Below are positions 21,527 to 31,250 of a stretch of 64,000 nt of DNA, piece by piece (position 1 is the stretch's first letter; each line of letters opens with the position of its first letter). The translations under genes were made by a program, and so were the position numbers. Below the pieces are notes generated by a model. It made no database searches and was not told the DNA's origin. It saw only the letters and a list, made by a program, of their open reading frames with translations. Where the stretch lies: assembly GCF_007741475.1 (NCBI RefSeq), contig NZ_CP036261.1:3219428-3283427 (forward strand). Reading direction: 5' to 3'. Origin of the DNA: Rosistilla ulvae (GTDB taxonomy: Bacteria > Planctomycetota > Planctomycetia > Pirellulales > Pirellulaceae).

Positions 21527-22963
21527 ATGAACGACAAACGCTCGCTTCCCGTTCTCCCTCACACCGCTGCCAATGGTGCAGCGGGAACGTCACACGACGA
21601 TGACGCCGTGCTCAGCACACTTCGCCGCGATGGCAGCCGCCGTTGGTTGCTGCCTCACCTGGCGACCGGCGGATGGTGGCGTAAACGCCGCGTCGTCGCC
21701 TACATCTTGATGGTCGTCTTTGTTGCGATCCCGCACCTGCGGGTCGCGGGCAAGCCGCTGATCCTGATGGACATCCCGGCGCGTCAGTTCACGATTTTTG
21801 GCAGGACTTTTCTGCCGACCGACACGATGCTGTTGGCGTTGTTGATGCTGAGCGTGATGTTTGGGATCGTGTTGATCACCGCGATCGCTGGCCGAGCATG
21901 GTGCGGTTGGGCCTGTCCGCAAACCGTCTACATGGAATACCTGTTCCGTCCGATCGATCGCCTTTTCGACGGTACCACCGGACGCGGCGGCCACGCCAAG
22001 AAGCCACTCACGGGCGTAAAACAAGTCGCCCGCGTGGCGGTCTATGTGTTGTTGAGCATGTTCCTGGCGCATACGTTCCTCGCCTACTTTGTCGGCACGG
22101 AACGATTGAGCCAGTGGATCCAGAGTTCGCCTATCGACCATCCGGCGGCGTTTCTGGTGATGGCCGCAACGACCGGTTTGATGCTGTTCGACTTTCTGAT
22201 CTTCCGGGAACAGATGTGTCTGATTGCCTGTCCCTACGGGCGCTTCCAGTCGGTGATGCTCGATGAGCAATCGCTGATCGTTACGTACGACCCGGTCCGT
22301 GGCGAGCCGCGGAAAAAGGGAAAGCACCGCGCCGAAGATAACGCCGGCGACTGTGTCGACTGCAATCGCTGCGTCGTCGTCTGTCCTACCGGGATCGATA
22401 TTCGCGACGGCTTGCAAATGGAGTGCATCAACTGCACCCAGTGCATCGACGCCTGCGATGACGTGATGGATCGCGTCGGCAGTCCAAGAGGATTGATCCG
22501 CTACGGATCTCAAGACGGAATCGCGGGCAAACCACGGCGCCGGTTCCGTCCCCGGACGATCATCTACCCATTGATCCTGACCGCCGTCCTGTCGGGCTTC
22601 GCCTATGCGTTGTCGACGAAAACGACCTTCGACGCGCGGGTCCTTCGCGGCAAAGGGGCTCCGTTCACGACAGTCGCTCGCGGCCGGATCTCCAACAGTT
22701 TTACGATCCGCTTGGTCAATCGAACCGACGAAAAGCAGACCTATGCATTGCAAGTCGCCGAACCGGCGAATGTTCAACTCAAGGTGATCGATCCGACGGG
22801 GCTCACGCTCGAACCGGGCGGAACGTCGCTGGTGCCGGTCGCGACCGAGTTCAGTGGCAGCCTGACCTTTGGCACCGGAAACCAACCCGCCACGCTGGAA
22901 GTGACCAGCAGTAAAGACGCGAGCAAGACCGTGCAATTCAATCTGTTAGGACCACGACAATGA
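21527..22963 (+). CDS. ccoG: cytochrome oxidase accessory protein CcoG (FixG)
   Basis: 478 aa. Membrane protein for assembly of the cbb3 oxidase, proposed to reduce copper. It has several membrane helices, CGWACPQTVYMEYLFRPID early on, then two ferredoxin-type sites (CVDCNRCVVVCP and CINCTQCIDACD), and a C-terminal Ig-like beta domain (FixG C-terminal) after the last helix. The stop overlaps the next start (ATGA). Confidence 0.95.
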   Translation: MNDKRSLPVLPHTAANGAAGTSHDDDAVLSTLRRDGSRRWLLPHLATGGWWRKRRVVAYILMVVFVAIPHLRVAGKPLILMDIPARQFTIFGRTFLPTDTMLLALLMLSVMFGIVLITAIAGRAWCGWACPQTVYMEYLFRPIDRLFDGTTGRGGHAKKPLTGVKQVARVAVYVLLSMFLAHTFLAYFVGTERLSQWIQSSPIDHPAAFLVMAATTGLMLFDFLIFREQMCLIACPYGRFQSVMLDEQSLIVTYDPVRGEPRKKGKHRAEDNAGDCVDCNRCVVVCPTGIDIRDGLQMECINCTQCIDACDDVMDRVGSPRGLIRYGSQDGIAGKPRRRFRPRTIIYPLILTAVLSGFAYALSTKTTFDARVLRGKGAPFTTVARGRISNSFTIRLVNRTDEKQTYALQVAEPANVQLKVIDPTGLTLEPGGTSLVPVATEFSGSLTFGTGNQPATLEVTSSKDASKTVQFNLLGPRQ

Positions 22964-23490
22964 TTAACCAGCAGGCGACGGTCGCGCAACGCACCGACCA
23001 ACAGATCGCCGAACGCAAAGCGAAGTGGTTCTGGGTTTCATTAGTTGTCGCCTTGTTGGGGCTGCAATTGGTGATCGGCGGCGTCGCGATCAAACTGGCG
23101 ACGGGAGACGCTTCGGCGGCGATCGTCCCCAATTACCATCAGGCGGCGCTCAACTGGGACCAGATCCACAGCGAGCGAACCGCCGCGAAGCGACTCGGCT
23201 GGACCGTCGACTTGGATGTCTCCAACGTCGCCGACGGACGCGGCATGCGGGCGGTTCAGGTTTCGATCGCCGACGCCGATGGAAAACCGATCGATGATCT
23301 GCAGGTCTCCGCGGACATCTACCATCACGCCCGCGCGGCCGAGGTGCAAACGGTCGACATGCAGCCGGTTGGCGATGCGGAGTACCAAGTCCTGGCGCCG
23401 ATGGAGCGCAGCGGACTGTGGCAGGTCGATTTGAACATCCGGCACGAAGACCAACGGATCACTGTACAACGAACTCTCGAACGGGATTGA
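22960..23490 (+). CDS. ccoH: FixH/CcoH family protein
   Basis: 176 aa. A short cytoplasmic N-terminus, one membrane helix (about 25-47) and a periplasmic beta-sandwich with YHQAALNWD, a FixH/CcoH signature. Needed for stable cbb3 oxidase assembly in other bacteria. The ATG overlaps the ccoG stop by four bases, so translation is coupled. Confidence 0.88.
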   Translation: MINQQATVAQRTDQQIAERKAKWFWVSLVVALLGLQLVIGGVAIKLATGDASAAIVPNYHQAALNWDQIHSERTAAKRLGWTVDLDVSNVADGRGMRAVQVSIADADGKPIDDLQVSADIYHHARAAEVQTVDMQPVGDAEYQVLAPMERSGLWQVDLNIRHEDQRITVQRTLERD

Positions 23491-23496
23491 TCTGCG

Positions 23497-24327
23497 ATGT
23501 GGATTCTTGCGACCGCGATCGTCACCGCCAGCCTGCTGGGCAGCATGCACTGCGTGGGGATGTGCGGACCGTTGGCGATCTGGGCCAGTGGTGCCAGCGA
23601 AAACGTCTCGCGGCGACGCGTGATGACCTCCGGCGCGTTGTATCACATCGGACGCTTGATAACGTACGCTTTGGCTGGGTTGATCGCCGGGGCGATCGGC
23701 AGTCTGATCGATTTCGGCGGAGCGGCGATGGGATACCAATTGCTCGCCGCGCGCGTCGTCGGTGCGATCATGATCCTGATCGGCATCCATCGCTTGATCT
23801 CGATCATCGCCCCTCGGAAAACCGACGCGACCGTAGGGCCGGCGCCGTCCCGAATCGGCGGTCTGTTGGTTCGGCTGCGTCCGTATGTCTTCCGACTGCC
23901 ACTGCCAGGCCGCGCATTGGCGACCGGACTGTTGACGACTCTGCTGCCCTGTGGATGGCTTTACCTGTTCGCACTGGTCGCCGCGGGAACGGGCAGCCTG
24001 ACGATGGGGCCTGTCGTGATGATCGCCTTCTGGATTGGAACCGTTCCCGCCTTGGTCGCTCTGGTTGCCGGAACCCAGTTTCTATCGCGGCGCTTCACGA
24101 TGGCGATCCCTGCATTTGCCGCGGTGATGCTGGTCGTCGGCGGTTGCTATACAGCGTCGGGCCGCGGTTTCGCCAACCTCGGTTCGCTGACGTCGCTGCA
24201 AGCTTCCGTTGAAGCGTCTGCAGAAAACAACGACGACATCGACGCTCAGATCCAAGCGATCGCCAAAACGCCGCTGCCTTGTTGTCAAGTTGCTCCGCCG
24301 ACACAAGACGCAAACGCGGCGAAGTGA
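23497..24327 (+). CDS. SafE/TauE-type (COG2836) membrane protein, cbb3-associated
   Basis: 276 aa polytopic membrane protein. It begins with a helix carrying GSMHCVGMCGP and later has LPCGWLY, the paired Cys motifs of the COG2836 proteins found beside cbb3 genes and thought to act in copper handling for the oxidase. The C-terminus has an extra CC pair (LPCCQV). It follows ccoH by six bases. A ccoI copper ATPase and ccoS, often next, are absent here. Confidence 0.85.
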   Translation: MWILATAIVTASLLGSMHCVGMCGPLAIWASGASENVSRRRVMTSGALYHIGRLITYALAGLIAGAIGSLIDFGGAAMGYQLLAARVVGAIMILIGIHRLISIIAPRKTDATVGPAPSRIGGLLVRLRPYVFRLPLPGRALATGLLTTLLPCGWLYLFALVAAGTGSLTMGPVVMIAFWIGTVPALVALVAGTQFLSRRFTMAIPAFAAVMLVVGGCYTASGRGFANLGSLTSLQASVEASAENNDDIDAQIQAIAKTPLPCCQVAPPTQDANAAK

Positions 24328-24459
24328 GGCGGGCACTTTCCGTCTGACTTTTTGCGATCCTAGTTGAGTTCGGCGGCAACATCCCGAAGGGATTGCAGAA
24401 GTTCGCCGCAGCTTAGGTGCCGCGCCACTAATGGACATCGAGTCTCGAACCGCGTCGCC

Positions 24460-25368
24460 TTAAAAAGATTCGGTTTCGCTAGGCCGAAGCGCGACTGGCT
24501 CGCTTGATGCCAACACTTCCGATGGCATCTGTTGCTCCAGTTCCCGGTTAAGCATCCGGCCGTTTATATGGCCCGCGATCAGGCCGGTGTAATAGAGCGG
24601 TGCGGAGTAGGCGGGAAAGAAGTTGCCGACGGTGCTGCCGACGTACGTCCCATAGGCGGGATAAAGTATGCGGTTCGCTTCGACAAGTCCTGCTCGATCC
24701 TCACGCTCTTCCAGGTACGCAAAGACGTCTTGGGAGGCGTGGGTCTCGTGCCACAGTGGAACAAACAGATAGGAAGCGGCATAGGTTCCCTGGTAGGTCC
24801 GCCGCGTAAAGTCTTTGGCGTGAGCGGCTTCGTGTAGCGCGACGGCCGGGACATCGCTGTACAGATGGATCGTCTGTGTGAACGGATTGAAGTGATCGCC
24901 GCCGACGATCCTTCCAGGAAAGATAGCTTCTCCAGCGACAGATAACGCTCCCAGCGAATACCGCCAAGGCCAAGCGACAACCTTGTTCTGCGTCAGCCGG
25001 TGCCAATCGTCCAGCGGATTGTATTGATTCGCTCGAACCTTGACGTGCGGCAAGTTGTTCGCTTGCAAATAGTCGACCGTCGAATCGATCGTCTGTTCGG
25101 AAATCTTGTGGCGATCGATGCGGCGATCCCACAGTATGATCTTGTTGGGAATGCCGACGACCCAACCGATCCCGTCGATGATCGGCTGCGGTCGGCCGAG
25201 TTCGACTTGTGGCGATTTGGAATCGACCAACTCCGGAGCCATCTGTTGACTCTCGACGTGAATCGGAACGGGAGCCAACACGCGGCAACCGCTGCAATGA
25301 ATTGCAGCAACCGCTAGCAATCCGGCGAGCAACGAAGTTGGGTTTCGCTTCCGAACATCGATCGACAT
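24460..25368 (-). CDS. putative lipoprotein with HEAAH zinc-binding motif
   Basis: 302 aa from ATG 25368, chosen because GAGGTG lies 7 nt upstream. The leader ends in a lipobox-like IHCSGC, so it is probably lipid-anchored. The middle has ALHEAAHAKDF, an HExxH zinc-metallopeptidase-like motif; further on are ETHAS and EEREDRAG, possible third-ligand positions. I do not recognise a named family. The motif suggests a metalloprotease-like fold, but activity is unproven. Confidence 0.6.
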   Translation of the reverse strand: MSIDVRKRNPTSLLAGLLAVAAIHCSGCRVLAPVPIHVESQQMAPELVDSKSPQVELGRPQPIIDGIGWVVGIPNKIILWDRRIDRHKISEQTIDSTVDYLQANNLPHVKVRANQYNPLDDWHRLTQNKVVAWPWRYSLGALSVAGEAIFPGRIVGGDHFNPFTQTIHLYSDVPAVALHEAAHAKDFTRRTYQGTYAASYLFVPLWHETHASQDVFAYLEEREDRAGLVEANRILYPAYGTYVGSTVGNFFPAYSAPLYYTGLIAGHINGRMLNRELEQQMPSEVLASSEPVALRPSETESF

Positions 25369-25439
25369 AGACAAACACCTCAGGCTTCAAAGAACTCGCT
25401 GCGAGACGACCCTATAAGCAGGTTTTATCGTGCTTTTTT

Positions 25440-25507
25440 CGATTAACCGCGAGCCCATCGAGCCGCGTGCGGCTCAAAAAAGCGGGGCGATGCCCACGCG
25501 GTTAAAC
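25440..25507. repeat. single degenerate copy of the palindromic element found in the 32.4-32.9 kb array
   Basis: Ends are the inverted pair CGATTAACCGCG and CGCGGTTAAAC; the inner sequence (AGCCCATCGAGCCGCG, then GCGGGGCGATGCCC) parallels the array unit. Length 68 bases against 79-81 in the array. Confidence 0.7.
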
Positions 25508-25631
25508 TAAAAAACTCGCTGCTTAGTTGCAGCCACTGCGATGCCGCAAGGGCTACTGGTCATTGAGGTGTAATATCGACAACTCACCGCGACGGCTGTA
25601 TGAATTCAGCCGATACAGTTGCCCCAATCGC

Positions 25632-26957
25632 TTAGGTCATCGACGCGTTGATCACTCGCATCACGTTGCCGCCGATGATTTTGCGAATCACGTCGTCGCT
25701 GTGCCCACGCTGGACCAAGCCGACGGTGAACAGAGGCCAGTTGGTCCAGGCGATGCTTCGCGCCGCTGCGGGCAGCGTTTTGTAGTCGTCCGCAGGCCAA
25801 AGCGATCGAAACGGCGGGTGTTGCTTCGACATCCGCGGCAACTTCGCCGATTCACGCCCCGCGTTCTGCGAGTTGTAGGAGACGTCGGTTCCGATCGCGA
25901 CCGCATCGGGACCAAACTTTTTGACAGCATAGTCGATGTGATCCAACAGCGCGGTGATATCACCGCTGCCACGAAGGTATCGAGGAATACAACAGATCCC
26001 GATGTAGCCGCCGGTATCGACGATCGCCTCGATCACTTCATCGGGCTTGCTTCGAATGTGGGGATAGATCGCGCCGCAAGTGCTGTGGCTGGCGACCATT
26101 GGCCGCGAAGAGGACTGCGCCGCTTCGAGACTCGTCTTCCATCCGCTGTGGGCACAGTCGGGGATGATGCCCAATCGATTCATTTCAGCGATCGCCGCGT
26201 GGCCAAAATCGCTGAGCCCGGCATCGCTCTTCTCGCCGCAACCGTCGCCGATCATGTTCCGTCGCTGATAGGTCAGGTGCATCATCCGGATCCCCAGGTG
26301 ATAGAAGACCTGCATGTAGCGGAGTTCGTCGGGGATCGATTCCCATTGCTGTCTAAGCGGCACTCCGTTGCCGGTCAGATAGAGACAGTGGCGTCCTTCG
26401 CGTTTGGCGGTCTCCACATCGGCAGGCACCGCGGCTTTGCTGACGAACCCGCGCATCAGATCCGTCGCGTAGGTGAACCGCGACAGTCGCCGCATCAGTC
26501 GCAGCGGATCCTGTCCCTCTTCGCCAGCGTTCTGGAAAACGCAGGTCACGCCCGAGGCACGCCATGCGTCGCGATACTCTTGCTGCTCGACGGGATCGCT
26601 GACGTACCGCGTCATCGACATCTCTTCCTTCATGTCCTTGACCTGATCGTGCGACGCCCCGGCCTCGATCGCCGCTGCGATCGCATCGCCATCGACCGCC
26701 GCCCGCGGCGAGAAGCCGTACGAATCGAAGACGATCGATTCGGAGTGCAGCCGCAGCCCGCGGTCGAGTTCCGCCGGCGACGGCTTGAGGATCTGCAGCG
26801 CCGTGTCGCGAGCCGCTTGGATGCTGGGATTCAAACGCGTCGAGAGTTCAGCGACCGGATCGCTTGCATTGTCAGCTGATATCGCCGTGTTGCGAAGTCC
26901 GACACTCAACAAAGCGGCGGTGCCAAGGGAACCCAAAAGTTGTCGTCGATGCAGCAT
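25632..26957 (-). CDS. membrane dipeptidase (M19)-like exported protein with incomplete metal site
   Basis: 441 aa from ATG 26957; the open frame extends upstream but the Tat-like leader (MLHRRQLLGSLGTAALLSV) starts here. It has the renal dipeptidase TIM-barrel fold: LTYQRRNMIGDG, PDCAHSG (H270), ASHST (H291) and IGTD (D359). The usual HxD pair is replaced by FDSYG (around 78-81), and the bridging Glu region by LTGNG (around 194-198). So only the histidine half of the binuclear zinc site is seen. Family role: hydrolysis of dipeptides; the enzyme may have changed substrate or lost activity. Confidence 0.8.
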   Translation of the reverse strand: MLHRRQLLGSLGTAALLSVGLRNTAISADNASDPVAELSTRLNPSIQAARDTALQILKPSPAELDRGLRLHSESIVFDSYGFSPRAAVDGDAIAAAIEAGASHDQVKDMKEEMSMTRYVSDPVEQQEYRDAWRASGVTCVFQNAGEEGQDPLRLMRRLSRFTYATDLMRGFVSKAAVPADVETAKREGRHCLYLTGNGVPLRQQWESIPDELRYMQVFYHLGIRMMHLTYQRRNMIGDGCGEKSDAGLSDFGHAAIAEMNRLGIIPDCAHSGWKTSLEAAQSSSRPMVASHSTCGAIYPHIRSKPDEVIEAIVDTGGYIGICCIPRYLRGSGDITALLDHIDYAVKKFGPDAVAIGTDVSYNSQNAGRESAKLPRMSKQHPPFRSLWPADDYKTLPAAARSIAWTNWPLFTVGLVQRGHSDDVIRKIIGGNVMRVINASMT

Positions 26958-27463
26958 GGCAGGTTCGGTCTTTCGAAAGGAGGGAATCGCGAGAGGGTTT
27001 TCATAGGTGGGGGGAGTCCATGATAACAGACGAGCTACCCTCGCGTCCCTTATTGCTGCCGGTGGCTTACACCACCGGCAGGGAATGTGTCGGCCTCCGG
27101 CCTGTTGGTTTTTTGGACTGATGATTCTGGACCGGTGCTTCCTGAGCCCGGAGGGCGGCATATCTAATGCCGGTGGTGTAAGCCACCGGGAGGCAAGAGG
27201 CGCGCGACATTTTGAACGCCGGAGGCCGACAGAAGTTTGTGTCGGCCTCCGGCCTCGGGGATTCCCGATGGTAGGGTGCCGGTGGCTTACACCACCGGCA
27301 GGGAGAGTGTCGGCCTCCGGCCTATTGATTCTGGCCTGTTGATTTTGGACCGGCGATTTCTAAGCCCCGAAGCCGATGCCTGGTGTTTGCGATTATGCTA
27401 GGTCTGTTGGTTGGCGAGTCGTCCGCTGATGAACTCTTTCACGTCCCTGTTGCTATTCCGCTA
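26958..27463. repeat. intergenic region with palindromic repeats
   Basis: No gene seen. A perfect palindrome TGCCGGTGG-CTTACA-CCACCGGCA (27057-27080) followed by a GTCGGCCTCCGGCCT block recurs at 27278-27323 in the same orientation, and an inverted, degenerate copy spans about 27167-27231. The copies are near-identical, suggesting recent spread or gene conversion. Confidence 0.7.
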
Positions 27464-28417
27464 ATGTCGTCTCCGATCGCTGACCTTTCGTTAGACCTCG
27501 ACAATCTGTGGGCCTACCTACGGACTCATGGCGACGCCCAATGGGAAACGTTTCCGTCGTATCTGCCGACCGTTGTGCCTCACTTTCTGGAGATCTTCGG
27601 CCGGCTGAATCTCCGAGCTACGGTCTTCGTGGTCGGGCAAGACGCTGCGTTAGAGAAGAACCATGGCCCGCTGCGACAGATCGTCGACGCGGGACACGAG
27701 ATCGGCAACCATTCGTTCAACCACGAACCGTGGCTGCAACGCTACTCGCGCGAACAATTGGTCGACGAGTTCGATCGGACCGAAGCTGCGTTGGCAAAAA
27801 TCACCGACCAAGCGATCGTCGGTTTTCGCGGGCCGGGCTTCAGCCTGTCGGCCGACGTGCTGCAGTTGTTGTGCGAACGCGGCTATCAATTCGACGGCTC
27901 CACCTTTCCGACCTTCTTGGGCCCGATGGCTCGAGCCTACTATTTAATGACTTCGTCTTTCTCGTCGGCTGAGAAAGAGGACCGAGCGGAAATGTTCGGC
28001 TCGCTGAGCGATGGGCTGCGTCCGCTGAAACCCTACTGGTGGACAACGCCCAGCGGTCGCGTGCTGGAGCTGCCTGTCTCGACGATCCCGATCGTGCGGG
28101 CTCCGTTTCACTTCAGCTACCTCTGCTTCCTGGCTCAGCGATCGTCTCGGCTGGCCGAACTCTACTTCCGCTTCGCCCTCGCGATGTGCCGCCTGACGCG
28201 GACCACCCCGTCGCTGTTGTTGCATCCGCTGGACTTCTTGGGGGGCGATGAAGTCCCGCAGCTGAGCTTCTTCCCGGGGATGAAACTCGCCGGGGAAGCG
28301 AAACGCGCTTTTAGCGAGCGGATGTTGGCGATCTACGCCAAACAATTTGATGTGCTACCAATGGGGGAACATGCCCTGCGAATCGGTACAACGGTTACGA
28401 GCTCGCGGACGTTTTGA
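27464..28417 (+). CDS. polysaccharide deacetylase (NodB family)
   Basis: 317 aa from ATG 27464; GTG 27383 and ATG 27395 are possible upstream starts. NodB motif 1 is SLDLDN near the start and motif 2 is HEIGNHSFNHE, giving the Asp-His-His metal site; FRGPGFS is motif 3. The N-terminal SLDLDNLWAYLRTHGD form is typical of a Planctomycete and cyanobacterial subgroup. Removes acetyl groups from a glycan; the target is unknown. It follows the repeat region and is not clearly in an operon. Confidence 0.85.
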   Translation: MSSPIADLSLDLDNLWAYLRTHGDAQWETFPSYLPTVVPHFLEIFGRLNLRATVFVVGQDAALEKNHGPLRQIVDAGHEIGNHSFNHEPWLQRYSREQLVDEFDRTEAALAKITDQAIVGFRGPGFSLSADVLQLLCERGYQFDGSTFPTFLGPMARAYYLMTSSFSSAEKEDRAEMFGSLSDGLRPLKPYWWTTPSGRVLELPVSTIPIVRAPFHFSYLCFLAQRSSRLAELYFRFALAMCRLTRTTPSLLLHPLDFLGGDEVPQLSFFPGMKLAGEAKRAFSERMLAIYAKQFDVLPMGEHALRIGTTVTSSRTF

Positions 28418-28530
28418 GTTTGGTTGGCGTGCGAGAGGCATTCGACGGGGACTTTGCGTGGCGATCGATCGGGATCGGCTACAATGAATCTCTGCAAAAT
28501 GCCCCATTGCAACTGTCGAATCGAATTTGA

Positions 28531-29898
28531 ATGTCCCACAAAACGAAAACGCATCTCTCCGACGCCAAGACTGCATTCCAAGCCTCGGCGCTTACTAGCG
28601 AATTGATCACACCGGCCCAGCTGGCGGACGCTGTCGAAGCGCTTCGCGAATCGGGGCAGAAGGTCGACGACAAACTATTAGCGGCGGCGCTGGTGCGCGA
28701 TGGATTGCTGACCGGATATCAGGCAGAGCAATTGAAGGCGGGGCGGACGAAGCTGAACCTGGGCCCCTACATCATCACCGACTTCATCGGCCAAGGCGGC
28801 ATGGGGCAGGTCTTCAAAGGTGTGCACGAGGTGATGGGGCGCGAATGCGCTGTCAAAGTGTTGCCTCTTCAAAAGGTGACCGATGAGACGCGGAACAATT
28901 TCCAGCACGAGATCCGCATGCAGGCGGGACTCGATTGCCAGTATCTGGTCCGCGCGTTTGATGCCGGCAAAGATGGCCAGATCCATTATCTTGTCACCGA
29001 ATATGTGCCGGGGACCGATCTGCGACGGCATATCAAAAAGAACGGGGCATTGCCGGTCTCCGAAGCGGCACTCTACATCCATCAGGCAGCCTTGGGTCTC
29101 GATTACGCGCACCAACAGGGGCTGGTCCATCGCGACGTGAAGCCGGGGAACATTTTGGTGACCCCGCGCGGCCGGGCGAAGGTATCCGACGTCGGGCTGG
29201 CGGCGTGGAGCACGGCGATGTCGAGCGACCCGCGAGCGGGGAAGATCGTCGGCACCGCGGACTATCTGTCTCCCGAACAGATCCTGACGCCCGACAACAT
29301 CGGCCCGGCGAGCGATATCTACGGGCTCGGCTGCACGCTGTATTACTGTATCTGCGGCAAGGTTCCTTATCCCGGTGGCAACACGGCGTCGAAGTGCCGT
29401 CGGCATTGCGAGGATCTGCCGATGCACCCGCGGAAGTTTGCCGAGGACATCCCGGAGGAATTTGTCGACATCATCGCCGACATGATGGAAAAAGATCCCA
29501 ACGATCGGATATCTTCGGCAGCGGAAGTTGCCGCGCGGCTGGAACCTTGGTTGGAGGATGTGCAAGCCTTGGGAGACCGCCCGATCACGCGGGGCCCATG
29601 GTTGGAACCGCCGCCGCCCGGCGTCGACCCCTACAGTGGCACCAGCAGCGTGGGGCAGGGTTCGGGGCAGATCTCCGCCTCCGGCGACGCTAACGACTCA
29701 ACGGCCGCCAGTGTCGGCGACACGATGAACAGCGCCAGCGGAATCGTCCCGCCGCCGCCGATGCCGGGATACGAGATCGCGATTTCGAGCAAGCCAAACA
29801 CGGGGATGCAAGTAGCGATTGCGCTTGCGATTGCGATCCCGTTTAGTTTGATGATCGGTGCGATCATCGGCTTTTACCTTCACGACAAATTGCAATAA
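28531..29898 (+). CDS. membrane-bound Ser/Thr protein kinase
   Basis: 455 aa. An N-terminal ~75-residue helical domain precedes the Hanks-type kinase domain: GQGGMGQVF (87-95), K109, HRDVKPGN (200-207) and PEQ. The metal-binding DFG is DVG (220-222). After the kinase there is a Pro/Ser/Gly-rich linker (about 355-425) and one C-terminal membrane helix (about 427-449) with a short tail. So the kinase domain is cytoplasmic and C-terminally anchored. TACAAT lies 46 nt upstream of the ATG, a possible -10. Confidence 0.92.
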   Translation: MSHKTKTHLSDAKTAFQASALTSELITPAQLADAVEALRESGQKVDDKLLAAALVRDGLLTGYQAEQLKAGRTKLNLGPYIITDFIGQGGMGQVFKGVHEVMGRECAVKVLPLQKVTDETRNNFQHEIRMQAGLDCQYLVRAFDAGKDGQIHYLVTEYVPGTDLRRHIKKNGALPVSEAALYIHQAALGLDYAHQQGLVHRDVKPGNILVTPRGRAKVSDVGLAAWSTAMSSDPRAGKIVGTADYLSPEQILTPDNIGPASDIYGLGCTLYYCICGKVPYPGGNTASKCRRHCEDLPMHPRKFAEDIPEEFVDIIADMMEKDPNDRISSAAEVAARLEPWLEDVQALGDRPITRGPWLEPPPPGVDPYSGTSSVGQGSGQISASGDANDSTAASVGDTMNSASGIVPPPPMPGYEIAISSKPNTGMQVAIALAIAIPFSLMIGAIIGFYLHDKLQ

Positions 29899-30048
29899 TA
29901 GAGACTCCGCCCGCCTGAACCGCCACAGCTGGCGAGTTCGTGCTTATGATTCTTAGCTGTTGTGCAGACCGCGCTGGCGGCCCGAGCCAAACCAGCAGAA
30001 TCAAAAACCTTCCTTCCCACACAGTACCTACTCAACGGAGTCCCACCC

Positions 30049-30822
30049 ATGCCATCGGTTCTTGCCATCGCCGCCCATCCAGACGACATCGAATTTGTGA
30101 TGGCCGGGACGATGCTCCAGTTAGCGCGTCGCGGTTGGGATCTGCATTACATGAACGTCTGCGACGGCAGCCGTGGATCGACACGGCTGAGCGAGACCGA
30201 GTGCGCTGCGACTCGCTTGGGCGAAGCTCAACAGGCGGCCAAGGTTTTGGGAGCGACGTTTTACGGTCCTGTCGCTCGCGACATGGAAGTGCTGTATCTG
30301 CCCGAGTATTACAGCAAGATCGCGGCGGTCGTGCGGCGGTCCAAGGCAAGCATCGTGCTGACCCATTCGCCGGTCGACTACATGGAAGATCATGAAACCG
30401 TTTGCCGGATGGCCGTCACCGCAGCGTTCATGCACGCGATGCCGAACTACGTCACCGATCCTCCCGAAGCGACTTACGACGAACCGGTCACGGTTTATCA
30501 CGCCCAGCCGCACGGCAACAAAACGCCGATGGGCGAACCGGTCGAGCCGCACTTCTACGTCGACACGACCGACGTGATCGACCAGAAGTTCGAAGCGCTC
30601 GGATGCCACGAGAGCCAGCGGGCGTGGTTGGATTCGAGCCAGAAGATGGACTCGTACACCGAGACGATGCGGACGATCGGCCGCGAGGTGGGGCGGATGT
30701 CTGGGAAGTTTGAATATGCCGAGGGTTGGCGTCGTCGCGAGCACTGGGGCTTCTGCGGTCCCGACGACGATCCGTTGCGAGCGGCGTTGGGCGAGGTCAG
30801 CGTCGACGGCAACGCGGGCTAG
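30049..30822 (+). CDS. PIG-L family deacetylase
   Basis: 257 aa from ATG 30049, with ACGGAG 8 nt upstream; the longer frame is rejected. The LmbE/PIG-L zinc motif AHPDD (H10, D12, D13) and a distal DHET and CHESQ supply likely metal and catalytic residues. Members remove N-acetyl groups from sugars or similar small molecules. It stands alone on its strand after the kinase gene, with no partner that would reveal a substrate. Confidence 0.88.
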   Translation: MPSVLAIAAHPDDIEFVMAGTMLQLARRGWDLHYMNVCDGSRGSTRLSETECAATRLGEAQQAAKVLGATFYGPVARDMEVLYLPEYYSKIAAVVRRSKASIVLTHSPVDYMEDHETVCRMAVTAAFMHAMPNYVTDPPEATYDEPVTVYHAQPHGNKTPMGEPVEPHFYVDTTDVIDQKFEALGCHESQRAWLDSSQKMDSYTETMRTIGREVGRMSGKFEYAEGWRRREHWGFCGPDDDPLRAALGEVSVDGNAG

Positions 30823-31042
30823 TCGGCCGATCCCACCCACTGGCGGCGACGGCACCTCGCCAGCGGATTTGCTGGCAGAAGCCTGGTCGACTCTGCCAGC
30901 TGGGCGAGTTGTTGGGGAAGATCCCGGCGTGTCGATTCCGTCAATCGTCCTCCGGCTAAAAATTTTTTTCCCGTTAAATACAACCTCAATTTCATTCAAG
31001 CCCAATTTCTGGACATCGGATTCCCTGTGATTCCCTGGGTTT

Positions 31043-31078
31043 ACGGAGGCTACCGCCAAGCGGTGGGCTCCGTTTTTT
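31043..31078 (+). terminator. strong rho-independent terminator of unknown transcript
   Basis: Stem ACGGAG/CTCCGT with inner ACCGC/GCGGT around a short loop, then six T residues. It lies about 220 nt after the PIG-L stop. Confidence 0.75.
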
Positions 31079-31250
31079 CTGCGCCTGACGAACGCAACGA
31101 GTGTTCCCAATCAAACGCCCTAAAGAATTAGGCCCGTTTATCACGAAACTTACTCTCGGATGGTCTGCTTCGAAACATCTCACAGTGCCAACTGGACCTG
31201 TGAGGGAGATCGAGACGGATTGTCCCGTTGGGGGGATTACTGGCCGAGGT

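Noticed and set aside
21590..22936. 448-aa frame on the minus strand
   Set aside because: Runs opposite the well supported ccoG gene and has no domain features; likewise the long antisense frames at 11649-12800, 25527-26879 and 28678-29565.
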